Shown in pieces: positions 1 through 6,137 of a stretch of DNA of 6,243 nt. The stretch is from assembly GCA_009839585.1 (NCBI GenBank), contig VXPI01000273.1, positions 1-6,243 of the forward strand. Direction: 5' to 3'. The DNA is from Gammaproteobacteria bacterium (GTDB lineage Bacteria; Pseudomonadota; Gammaproteobacteria; Arenicellales; Poriferihabitantaceae). A program made the position numbers and the translations under genes. Under the pieces are notes generated by a model. It saw nothing but the letters and a program-made list of their open reading frames with translations. It ran no database searches and was not told the origin of the DNA. How positions within the stretch are numbered: position 1 is the stretch's first letter; every line of letters starts with the position of its first letter.

Positions 1-599
1 TTCCTCATCCCGACCGCATTGAATGCATTGTTTTCATTCAGCGCAGAAAACTCTGTTTGATCCAGTCTCACCAAAGACACGGATTCAAGTTTTAGACCAC
101 TTTCTTCGAGGCTTGGCTTCAATAACTCGGCTGTCCTTGCTACAAATTGTGATCGATTTTCATGCAAATCGTCCATGGTGTATGCCGCGACAACGCTTTG
201 TAGCACATCGACGAATCTGCCTTTTAGAAATTCAATCAGCCTTTCGGGATTGAGGGACCGGACTCCGACTGTTTGAGCGGCGGTAGCGATACCTTCGGTA
301 GTGGGAATGACCCGAACATGAAATGCGACAGCAAGATCGACACGCATCCGGTCTTCCGTGAGTATCGAATTGTTTTTTTCCAGTACGACTTCCATGTATG
401 CCGTTCTCATGTCAACCAGTTCGACCTGATGCAGGAAAGGCAGCACGAGGCAGCCTCCATCCATGACAATTTTTTGTCCTCCGGCACCTGTCCTGATCAA
501 GGCTTTCTCGCGGGAACCCTTGTGGTAAAACCTATTGAACACGGCAATAACCACTACAAGGAGAAGGATTGCGATGAAAAAAACAACTAACCAGGACAT
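1..599 (-). CDS. yqiK: YqiK-type flotillin (SPFH/band 7 membrane protein), N-terminal part, cut by window edge
   Basis: This is the first 199 codons of a minus-strand gene with no stop before the left edge. Family knowledge: flotillins are inner-membrane scaffold proteins of detergent-resistant microdomains, linked to envelope stress and membrane fluidity; they are not enzymes. The product opens with one hydrophobic segment (about residues 3-21, rich in V, L, I and F) followed by basic residues, a typical anchor. It then shows YqiK hallmarks recalled from the E. coli protein: RTGxGGQK-VM-GG just after the anchor, DRMRVD--VAF-VRV-P, EGIATAAQT-G-R-L-PE, and LESVSL followed by QT and NNAF-A-G near the edge. 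The long coiled-coil C-terminal half would lie outside the window. The start is the ATG at 599-597, with only a weak GAAAG 4 nt upstream; no in-frame start was seen in the roughly 50 bases upstream that were read. It is transcribed divergently from the amine oxidase gene. In E. coli yqiK follows the NfeD-like gene yqiJ, which is not upstream here. Family call is firm; exact orthology less so. Confidence 0.93.
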   Translation of the reverse strand, partial: MSWLVVFFIAILLLVVVIAVFNRFYHKGSREKALIRTGAGGQKIVMDGGCLVLPFLHQVELVDMRTAYMEVVLEKNNSILTEDRMRVDLAVAFHVRVIPTTEGIATAAQTVGVRSLNPERLIEFLKGRFVDVLQSVVAAYTMDDLHENRSQFVARTAELLKPSLEESGLKLESVSLVRLDQTEFSALNENNAFNAVGMR

Positions 600-641
600 A
601 TGGCTTTCGATATTTATTTTTGTCTTGTGAACATGGAATAT

Positions 642-647
642 ATTATA
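642..647 (-). promoter_or_regulatory. Candidate -10 element for the flotillin gene
   Basis: The minus strand reads TATAAT here, a perfect sigma-70-type -10 hexamer, 43 bases upstream of the flotillin ATG. That would give a leader of roughly 35 nt. No good -35 sits at the ideal distance: TTGCAA is 14 bases and TTGTAG 20 bases upstream. The surroundings are very AT-rich, so a chance match is possible. Confidence 0.35.
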
Positions 648-747
648 AGATACGACTTGATTTGCAACTACAAAATGCAGGGTAAAAAATTTCTTGGTTT
701 CTAATAATAGTTTTTTAATAAAATTATTATCTTACATAGTTATTCTA

Positions 748-753
748 TATAAT
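748..753 (+). promoter_or_regulatory. Candidate -10 element of the amine oxidase gene (possibly leaderless)
   Basis: TATAAT ends only 5 bases before the ATG at 759. A -10 here would start transcription at about 759-761, on or next to the start codon, giving a leaderless mRNA. This fits the lack of any purine-rich ribosome binding site in the AT-rich bases before the ATG. No recognisable -35 lies 16-18 bases upstream (the bases are TTATTATC-like). The real promoter may lie further upstream. Confidence 0.3.
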
Positions 754-758
754 TTATC

Positions 759-2699
759 ATGAAAACATTATTCAATGTTCCTCTTCAAAAAGATGTTGGT
801 GCTGATGATGGGTGGCTTCCCGCATATCCCAGCCCCCCTGATTTCCGATTCAACTATTATCATTTGCTCACACTCGCAAAAGACAACGCAAACTCAATTG
901 GTAACGCTCCCAATTCTGATAATCCGCCGACTATCGGCATAGTTGGCTGCGGCATTGCAGGGATTACAGCAGCTCGTGAATTGTATCGTTGTGGTTACAA
1001 CATCATTCTTATTGAAGCGACAGGCAGTATTGGTGGAAGGCACTATACAATTCATACAGACGAGGTTACTGACATGGAAATGGGGGCCATGCGGTTCCCG
1101 TTCTTTTCGAAACCCGGCAGTAAAAACTCTGTATCCGAATACTACATTCTGGATGAGGGCAACTGTACCTTGCAAGATTTCCCTAATCCCGGTGCGGCTC
1201 CCGGAAACACCGGGATTTATATTAACAAAGGTTACGGGCCTGATAACGAATACTCGAAACCAACATTAATTGACTGGCCATACACGCCATCAAATCCTTC
1301 ACCTCCGGACAACGATAAACTGAAAGAGGTTTATCAGAAAGTTTCTGCCTTTATAACCCTGTTTACACAAAAGGCGAGCAGGTTTTATGGTGGAACCGAA
1401 TGGGATAAATTCTGGAAAAATGTTTCAAACAACTATGAACAGATGAATGTGAATGACCTGGTATACACGCCTGCAATTACCGAATATCAAGATGATGGCT
1501 GGTTTGGCGGTTTTGGCATGAATGATGACCAGGCACAAATATTTGCACTCATTGGGTCCGGGGACGGAAGTTGGGGGGCTTTCTATGAAGTGAGTTCAAT
1601 GTGGTTTATCAGATGCGTAATGTTCGGGTTTAACTCAAACTTGCAAACCGTGGTTGGTATCGCTGATAAATCCAACCTGCCACATTACAAATCAGATGTC
1701 ACGGATAGCAAGGGAGACAAGCTTGAGCCACCACTTTACAAAGGCATTCAGGCTCTTGATGAATGGCTGTTTTATGCCCCTCCGCCCGGAAGTGACCTGT
1801 CACTATATGACGCTTCCAAACAATCGAATCCCAATGTGCGAATTCTGGTGAATTCTCCGGTCACAGAGTTGCAGAAAGATTCCCAAACCGGAAAAATCAG
1901 GATCAATCTATACGAAGATACAATCGAAAAAACATATGAGGTTGATCATGTGGTTGTTACTCCAACCTTATGGACTTCGGAGCTGAGCATCAATCTGACG
2001 GGTTTTGCTCAATCAGAAATGCCTTCGTCGGTCTTGTCAGCCCGTAATTCCCAGCACAACATCACCAGTTGCAAGGTGTTTTACAAGCTAAAGGAAACTT
2101 ACTGGGAAAATGGCGTTTCAAAAATCCCGCAAATTCTCGTTACGGACGAATATGTGCAAGATGCCTACGGGATAAAGTGGTCAGACGAAAGTGGGGAACA
2201 TGGTGTCCTCTTAGCGAGTTACACTTGGGAAGATGATGCAACTAAACTTCTGGCTTTTGACGATGACTACATCGGATCTTTTCTGCTGAACAAGCTTGAT
2301 GAAATTTGCAAGTCAACACTCGGGGAGTCGATTATTCAATATGTCGACACCTCTGAAGGCGCAACCATAATCCACTGGTCTATAGAGCCATATTTTCATG
2401 GTTGTGCCAAGCTGTATCGTCAAAGAAACTGGGCACTGAATTATGCATTATTAACGTACAATCAGGTATATAGCAGTAATTCAAAAATCTATTTCGCAGG
2501 AGAAAACTATAGTGTCGAGGGGGGCTGGACCGAACCAGCGTTACGGATGGCACTTGATGCTACCATTAACATACTGAAGAACTCTAACGGTACTTTCAAT
2601 AACGGATTCGATCCCAACACAAATTATCCAAAATACGACACTTCGTTTATTCCAGCGAATACATATCCCTCGCCTCATTTTCAAAAATCAAGTTCGTAA
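759..2699 (+). CDS. FAD-dependent amine oxidase, tryptophan/phenylalanine 2-monooxygenase or L-amino acid oxidase-like
   Basis: Family members oxidise the amine of an amino acid with FAD and O2, giving either an oxo acid plus ammonia and H2O2 (oxidases) or an amide plus CO2 (monooxygenases such as IaaM). Seen in the 646-residue product: a Rossmann motif G63-C-G65-I-A-G68 with acidic E86 at the end of the second strand, then IGGR (91-94); EMGAMRFP (107-114), which resembles the amino-acid-oxidising branch; a GSGDGSWG stretch (266-273) leading into the substrate region; DHVVVTP (396-402); a KVFYK segment whose K439 aligns with the flavin-N5 lysine of monoamine oxidases; and the C-terminal FAD motif FAGEN then GGWTEP (579-593). 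About 57 residues precede the Rossmann fold and about 45 follow the last motif. No signal peptide is evident, so it is probably cytoplasmic. The start is the ATG at 759, without a Shine-Dalgarno. The enzyme class is firm; substrate, and oxidase versus monooxygenase, cannot be decided by eye. The gene looks more AT-rich than hflX, so transfer is possible. Confidence 0.9.
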   Translation: MKTLFNVPLQKDVGADDGWLPAYPSPPDFRFNYYHLLTLAKDNANSIGNAPNSDNPPTIGIVGCGIAGITAARELYRCGYNIILIEATGSIGGRHYTIHTDEVTDMEMGAMRFPFFSKPGSKNSVSEYYILDEGNCTLQDFPNPGAAPGNTGIYINKGYGPDNEYSKPTLIDWPYTPSNPSPPDNDKLKEVYQKVSAFITLFTQKASRFYGGTEWDKFWKNVSNNYEQMNVNDLVYTPAITEYQDDGWFGGFGMNDDQAQIFALIGSGDGSWGAFYEVSSMWFIRCVMFGFNSNLQTVVGIADKSNLPHYKSDVTDSKGDKLEPPLYKGIQALDEWLFYAPPPGSDLSLYDASKQSNPNVRILVNSPVTELQKDSQTGKIRINLYEDTIEKTYEVDHVVVTPTLWTSELSINLTGFAQSEMPSSVLSARNSQHNITSCKVFYKLKETYWENGVSKIPQILVTDEYVQDAYGIKWSDESGEHGVLLASYTWEDDATKLLAFDDDYIGSFLLNKLDEICKSTLGESIIQYVDTSEGATIIHWSIEPYFHGCAKLYRQRNWALNYALLTYNQVYSSNSKIYFAGENYSVEGGWTEPALRMALDATINILKNSNGTFNNGFDPNTNYPKYDTSFIPANTYPSPHFQKSSS

Positions 2700-2903
2700 T
2701 GAGGTAAATTCGTCATATTGTGGAAATCGAGATGGCTCACAAACACCCTGACAGTATGCATAAGGAGTGTGCCTGCCAACCCCGGATTCCTGGTAGACCT
2801 CGTTATAAAGCATATTCCGGATTACCATACAAAGGAGCAACATTAAGCGTACCCGTTTGCGGTTTGACATGCGTGCCGTGTGGGCGAACGAGTGAGGGGC
2901 TGG
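2700..2903. other. Spacer between amine oxidase and CoA-transferase genes
   Basis: This 204-bp stretch shows no convincing gene. Short frames on both strands (GTG-started 2720-2911 plus, 2688-2870 minus) have no ribosome binding site or recognisable motif. There is no GC-rich hairpin with a T-run, so read-through from the amine oxidase gene is not excluded. TATAAA at 2804-2809 and TTGACA at 2864-2869 are isolated promoter-like hexamers without partners at proper spacing. Confidence 0.5.
2894..2899 (+). promoter_or_regulatory. Ribosome binding site setting the CoA-transferase start
   Basis: GAGGGG lies 4 bases before the ATG at 2904 (6 bases if the core is GAGG at 2894-2897). It favours the ATG over the in-frame GTG at 2880, which has no such site upstream. 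It also overlaps another in-frame GTG at 2892, making that codon an unlikely start. Confidence 0.6.
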
Positions 2904-4052
2904 ATGTATGATTTGCTGAAAGGCGCAAGAGTCCTGGATTTGACAACGATCGTGCTTGGCCCTCTTGCTACCCGCTATCTCGGTGATTTCGGAGCAGATG
3001 TCATCAAGGTGGAATCACCCTCGGGCGATCTTTTTCGTTACGTACGTCCTGCTCGTTCAGAAGGCATGGGAGCCGGGTATCTAAACAGTAATCGCAACAA
3101 GCGATCGGTTACCCTGGATTTGAAATCGCCTGAAGGGAAAAATCATTTACTGTCTCTACTGGACGGAGCTGACGTACTGGTCCATAACATGCAGCCCGAA
3201 ACTGCCAGACAGTTGGGAGTTGACCCTGATAGCATACGTAACGCATTTCCCCAAATCGTTTATTGCTGTGCGGCGGGTTATGCCAGTGGCGGACGGAATG
3301 CCGAACTACCTGCCTATGATGACATCATTCAGTCGGCATGTGGAGCCGCCGATCTAAACTGCAATGACAAGGGCGAACCCAAATTCCTGCCCACAATTAT
3401 TTGCGACAAGGTGGGAGGGCTTCATTTGGCCCTGGCAGTTCTGTCGGGACTCATACATCAGACAAATACTGGGCAGGGATGTTATATTGAAGCCCCAATG
3501 TATGAAGGTATTGCATCATTTTTGTTATCTGAGCATCTTGACGGTGAGACTTTTGTACCTGCAATCGGAACAACGGGCTATGAACGTATTGTGTCGCCCT
3601 ATCGCAAACCCTATGCAACCAAGGACGGGTATTTGGCAGTACTGCCGTATAGCACCAGGAACTGGGTAGAGTTTTTTACGGCTATCGGGCGTACTGACCT
3701 GGCAGAAGCGGATTGGGTGCGTGACCCCGCACAGCGTAGCGATCACATTGCCGAGCTTTATGAAACCCTGGCTCAAGCAATGCTTGAACGCTCAAATTCG
3801 GATTGGCTGAAACTATTGCGTGATCTCGATATTCCCTGCTCCCCGGTACAATCTCTGGATGATCTATTCCAGGATGAACATTTGAATGATATTGATTTTT
3901 TTAGCGAAGTAGATCACCCAACAGAAGGGCGGATTAGGTCAGTACGTTCCCCATTCTGGGTGGACGGGGTCGATGAGAAACCGGATCATCCTGCCCCACT
4001 TCTCGCCGAAGAAAACAGTCTTATCGAGTGGCATAAGCGGGATGAACAGTAA
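2904..4052 (+). CDS. CaiB/BaiF family (type III) CoA-transferase
   Basis: Family knowledge: these cytoplasmic enzymes move CoA between carboxylic acids through aspartyl-CoA thioester intermediates, usually as interlocked dimers; members include formyl-CoA, carnitine, bile-acid and phenyllactate CoA-transferases. The 382-residue product is full length for the family. Seen: the N-terminal LKGARVLDLT start; GDFGADVIKVE (28-37); NRNKRSVTLDL (63-73); a Gly-rich segment around residues 125-131; the presumed catalytic D168 in CDKVGGLHLA, matching D169 of formyl-CoA transferase; TGQG (189-192) before the next strand; and the late RSPFW and PAPLLAE segments near the C-terminus. ATG 2904 was chosen because it has GAGGGG just upstream and the family homology begins there; an in-frame GTG at 2880 would add 8 residues. 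It follows the amine oxidase by 204 bp on the same strand, so a shared pathway is possible but unproven. Substrates cannot be predicted; it should not be equated with caiB or frc. Confidence 0.92.
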   Translation: MYDLLKGARVLDLTTIVLGPLATRYLGDFGADVIKVESPSGDLFRYVRPARSEGMGAGYLNSNRNKRSVTLDLKSPEGKNHLLSLLDGADVLVHNMQPETARQLGVDPDSIRNAFPQIVYCCAAGYASGGRNAELPAYDDIIQSACGAADLNCNDKGEPKFLPTIICDKVGGLHLALAVLSGLIHQTNTGQGCYIEAPMYEGIASFLLSEHLDGETFVPAIGTTGYERIVSPYRKPYATKDGYLAVLPYSTRNWVEFFTAIGRTDLAEADWVRDPAQRSDHIAELYETLAQAMLERSNSDWLKLLRDLDIPCSPVQSLDDLFQDEHLNDIDFFSEVDHPTEGRIRSVRSPFWVDGVDEKPDHPAPLLAEENSLIEWHKRDEQ

Positions 4053-4240
4053 TCCAGTTCCATTTGATCAGAATCGCCATGCGATCCGGTACTTCTCGCC
4101 TGTTTACGAGGAAATTTCAGGTACTGATCGGATACCGTGAAGTGGGACTCAATTGATCATCTTGTCGCATCGGTTCCCCTGCTTGTTTGAGATTTTCCAA
4201 TCCGGCTCAATTAATTTCGGCAAGGTTGTTTTTTTGGGTT

Positions 4241-4246
4241 TATAAT
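4241..4246 (+). promoter_or_regulatory. Candidate upstream -10 element for hfq-hflX
   Basis: This is a perfect TATAAT on the coding strand, about 230 bp before the hfq ATG and preceded by a T-run. The position 17 bases upstream reads CGGCAA, which is not a good -35. If used, it would give a long leader of about 220 nt. Evidence is the hexamer alone. Confidence 0.25.
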
Positions 4247-4349
4247 CCATTTGAAGACTATTTCCCGCAGTGTTGGATATCTTTTACGGACTTGAAGACT
4301 GCAATTCACGTTTCGATTCGCATTGGACCTTCGATATATAGAATCATTA

Positions 4350-4379
4350 TTGTATTATCAATAAAATAAAAGATATAGT
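4350..4379 (+). promoter_or_regulatory. Candidate proximal promoter of hfq-hflX
   Basis: TTGTAT (4350-4355) is followed after 18 bases by TATAGT (4374-4379, five of six consensus bases). The -35 matches only in its TTG. Transcription would begin near 4386, giving a leader of about 87 nt. The AT-rich setting raises the chance of a random match, but the placement is sensible for a gene with no close upstream neighbour. Confidence 0.3.
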
Positions 4380-4464
4380 TCATATTTCTATCAAGTAACT
4401 GCCGGGCTAATTGGCGGACGGATATTTCAAGTGGTTTTTGAACCCCAAATCATGATATTAAGAG

Positions 4465-4474
4465 AATAAATAAT
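4465..4474 (+). promoter_or_regulatory. Possible Hfq-binding A-rich site over the hfq start
   Basis: The bases just before and into the hfq ATG read AATAAATAAT, two overlapping copies of the AAYAAN-type pattern that the Hfq distal face favours. Known in E. coli: Hfq represses its own translation by binding its leader. Here the site covers the region between a weak Shine-Dalgarno (AGAG, 4461-4464) and the start codon, where binding would block ribosomes. The autoregulation is inferred, and A-rich leaders are common. Confidence 0.35.
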
Positions 4475-4715
4475 GCAAAAATACAGTGGGACGGCCCTAC
4501 AGGATCCATTTTTGAATACATTAAGAAAAGAACGTATACCGGTTTCGATATTCCTGATCAATGGCATCAAGTTACAAGGTCAAATCGACTCTTATGATCA
4601 GTATGTCATTCTCTTGAAGAACTCGGTTAACCAGATTATCTATAAACACGCCATTTCAACCATAGTCCCGACCCGCCCTGTCAAGCTAATGCCTTTTGAA
4701 GAAGACTCCAAATGA
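4473..4715 (+). CDS. hfq: RNA chaperone Hfq
   Basis: Hfq is a cytoplasmic ring-shaped hexamer that helps small RNAs pair with mRNAs and affects mRNA stability and translation. The 80-residue product matches E. coli Hfq almost throughout, shifted by two residues: the LQDPFLN proximal-face segment (Q10, D11), the basic rim R18-K19-E20-R21, the Sm1 region with GIKLQGQI (31-38), and the Sm2 motif Y57-K58-H59 followed by AIST and VP. Aromatic positions differ slightly from E. coli: F27 for its Y25, Y41 for F39 and Y44 for F42, all conservative. The C-terminal tail is very short and ends acidic (EEDSK), against about 102 residues in E. coli; short tails are common in other proteobacteria. The ATG at 4473 has a modest AGAG 8 bases upstream. 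hflX starts 57-60 bp downstream without a terminator between, suggesting an operon. Neither miaA nor der, frequent upstream neighbours of hfq, is present here. Confidence 0.98.
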   Translation: MQKYSGTALQDPFLNTLRKERIPVSIFLINGIKLQGQIDSYDQYVILLKNSVNQIIYKHAISTIVPTRPVKLMPFEEDSK

Positions 4716-4775
4716 AGTCTGCTGTAATGAATTGCTTGTGAATCAACACCATTCCTCATGCGAGATTGAAGAGTG

Positions 4776-6137
4776 ATGGGCAGCCAGCGCTCTGACTGTC
4801 TGGACGAATACAGGATCGAGAACCCCATCCAGCTTGGTGCTGTTTCGGAGGAGGGTACACATGACGATGGTCGGGAAAGGGCCGTCATTGTCTGCCAGGT
4901 TGCAAATTCCGCACTTGCGGGCGATCATGTTCTTGATGAGTTGAACGAATTGGCAGGCTCGGCGGGTGCCAAGGTCTGCGCCCGCATGGTGTCAGTCCGC
5001 TCACGGCCTGTTGCAGCAACTTTTATGGGCAAGGGCAAGGTCGAAGAGCTGGCGAGTATGGTGGCAATCCATGCTGTGTCGGTGGTGATTTTTGATCACT
5101 CGATTAGCCCGGTACAGGAACGCAACATCGAAAAGCAGGTGAAGTGTCGGGTTCTTGATCGGTCGGGGTTAATTCTTTCAATCTTCGCACAACGCGCGAC
5201 ATCAATGGAGGGCAAGCTTCAGGTTGAGCTTGCTCAACTACGGCATCTCTCGACTCGATTGGTTAGGGGGTGGTCACATCTGGAGCGTCAGAAGGGTGGT
5301 ATCGGTTTACGGGGTCCGGGTGAATCACAATTAGAGACGGACCGACGGTTGATCGGCCAGCGTATTCGAACTCTGGCATCGCGACTTGAGCGGGTCGAAT
5401 CGCAAAGGAATCTGAGAAGAAGAGCAAGGCAAAGGGCCCCGGTTGCGACCATTTCACTGGTCGGTTATACCAATGCGGGCAAGTCTACCTTGTTTAATGC
5501 ACTCACGGGTGCCGATACACTTAGCGACAATCGATTGTTTGCGACGCTTGACCCCACAATGCGCCGCCTGGATTTGCCGAAAGCCGGCACTGTGGTGCTT
5601 TCGGATACCGTCGGGTTTGTCAGGGACTTGCCGCATAGCCTGATTGCATCATTCAAGTCTACGCTGGAGGAAGTGTTGAACTCGACATTTCTATTGCTGG
5701 TTACCGATATATCAGCGTCCGACAGTCAGGAAACACGATTACATGTTCGTGATGTATTGGAGGAAATCGGTGCTGAAAACATTCCCGTGCTCAATGTCTT
5801 CAACAAAATAGACAAGATCAGGCAGGCTCCGAAAGCGGTTTTCAATAGAAATGGCATTCCCGAGTCGGTGATGTTGTCGGCGGAGACTGGGGAAGGTCTG
5901 GATTTGCTGATCGAGGCGCTTGCGACACTGATGAGCAAGGAATATAGCCAGTACCGAATTGAGCTAAAACCGGATGCTGGCGAACTTCGCTCAAGACTCT
6001 TTCAAAAATGTGAGGTTCTCGATGAAACCTATCTAGACGATGGCAGTATGGTGCTTGACTTGAAGATGAGTGATATCACTATGGGTTGGTTGATGTCTCA
6101 AGAAAACTACTCGGGCAAGTGGTCACAAGTTGGATGA
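4776..6137 (+). CDS. hflX: Ribosome-associated GTPase HflX
   Basis: HflX is a cytoplasmic GTPase that binds the 50S subunit and splits stalled ribosomes, notably in heat stress. Residues are numbered from the ATG at 4776 (453 aa). The N-terminal HflX domain contains FMGKGKVEEL, the FDHSISP/QERNIE segment, the EGKLQVELAQLRHL and TRLVRGW helices, then the Gly-rich G174-G175-I-G177-L-R-G-P-G-E183 loop. The GTPase domain has G1 GYTNAGKS (230-237, K236), the FATLDPT switch I region, G3 DTVG (277-280), G4 NKID (343-346) and G5 SA (368-369). A short C-terminal domain follows. All GTP-binding motifs are intact. The GTG at 4773 is directly adjacent and equally possible; an in-frame stop at 4767 bounds the gene. 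Neither start has a clear Shine-Dalgarno. Homology to E. coli HflX begins around residue 34, so this protein has about 25 extra N-terminal residues. It probably shares its transcript with hfq, and its stop overlaps the next frame by ATGA. Confidence 0.97.
   Translation: MGSQRSDCLDEYRIENPIQLGAVSEEGTHDDGRERAVIVCQVANSALAGDHVLDELNELAGSAGAKVCARMVSVRSRPVAATFMGKGKVEELASMVAIHAVSVVIFDHSISPVQERNIEKQVKCRVLDRSGLILSIFAQRATSMEGKLQVELAQLRHLSTRLVRGWSHLERQKGGIGLRGPGESQLETDRRLIGQRIRTLASRLERVESQRNLRRRARQRAPVATISLVGYTNAGKSTLFNALTGADTLSDNRLFATLDPTMRRLDLPKAGTVVLSDTVGFVRDLPHSLIASFKSTLEEVLNSTFLLLVTDISASDSQETRLHVRDVLEEIGAENIPVLNVFNKIDKIRQAPKAVFNRNGIPESVMLSAETGEGLDLLIEALATLMSKEYSQYRIELKPDAGELRSRLFQKCEVLDETYLDDGSMVLDLKMSDITMGWLMSQENYSGKWSQVG

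Larger units (their letters stand above)
600..758. other. AT-rich divergent intergenic region
   Basis: This 159-bp region separates the divergent flotillin and amine oxidase genes and should hold both promoters. It contains A/T runs and a 7-bp AT-only inverted repeat, TAATAAT at 702-708 and ATTATTA at 723-729. The repeat has no G or C in its arms, so it would be weak as a terminator. It could be an operator or simply a product of base composition. No open frame of note lies here. Confidence 0.5.
4053..4472. other. 420-bp non-coding region upstream of hfq
   Basis: No convincing gene lies here. A 60-codon TTG-started frame at 4187-4369 lacks a ribosome binding site and recognisable features. 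The first half has two TGATCA palindromes and a small hairpin (TTCTCG 4093-4098 with CGAGGA 4107-4112, one G-T pair) with no T-run after it, so it is not a standard terminator for the CoA-transferase gene. The second half is AT-rich with several -10-like hexamers, a 9-bp direct repeat (TTGAAGACT at 4251-4259 and 4292-4300), and a short inverted repeat close to hfq (TTCAA 4426-4430, TTGAA 4438-4442). It most likely carries the hfq promoters and leader; a small RNA gene cannot be excluded. Confidence 0.6.

Noticed and set aside
23..590. Plus-strand frames at 23-253 and 273-590
   Set aside because: They are antisense to the flotillin gene, whose minus-strand frame carries clear family motifs; the plus-strand products resemble nothing.
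702..729. TAATAAT/ATTATTA inverted repeat as a terminator or operator
   Set aside because: The arms are purely A/T in an AT-rich region, so chance is likely and the stem would be unstable.
894..1269. Frames inside the amine oxidase gene (minus 894-1175, plus 943-1269)
   Set aside because: They overlap the Rossmann-fold coding region with strong homology in the main frame and lack motifs of their own.
2864..2869. Perfect TTGACA (-35-like) before the CoA-transferase
   Set aside because: No -10-like hexamer lies 16-18 bases downstream; the sequence there is GC-rich and includes the ribosome binding site.
2688..2870. 60-codon minus-strand frame in the 2700-2903 spacer
   Set aside because: Short, without recognisable domain, and it overlaps the end of the amine oxidase gene; most likely random.
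2720..2911. 63-codon cysteine-containing frame starting with GTG before the CoA-transferase
   Set aside because: No ribosome binding site; the cysteines do not form a clean paired motif; it overlaps the CoA-transferase start; no recognised similarity.
4093..4112. Hairpin TTCTCG/CGAGGA after the CoA-transferase as a terminator
   Set aside because: The stem is only 6 bp with one G-T pair and an 8-base loop, and no T-run follows.
4187..4369. 60-codon frame in the hfq upstream region
   Set aside because: TTG start, no Shine-Dalgarno, low-complexity AT-rich coding, and the position overlaps likely promoter sequence.
4640..4928. Minus-strand frames across the hfq-hflX junction
   Set aside because: They are antisense to two well-recognised conserved genes and have no features of their own.
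5263..5938. Frames on both strands inside hflX (5263-5457, 5443-5643, 5454-5636, 5465-5656, 5726-5938)
   Set aside because: All lie within the HflX domain or GTPase coding sequence, where the main frame has intact G1, G3, G4 and G5 motifs.
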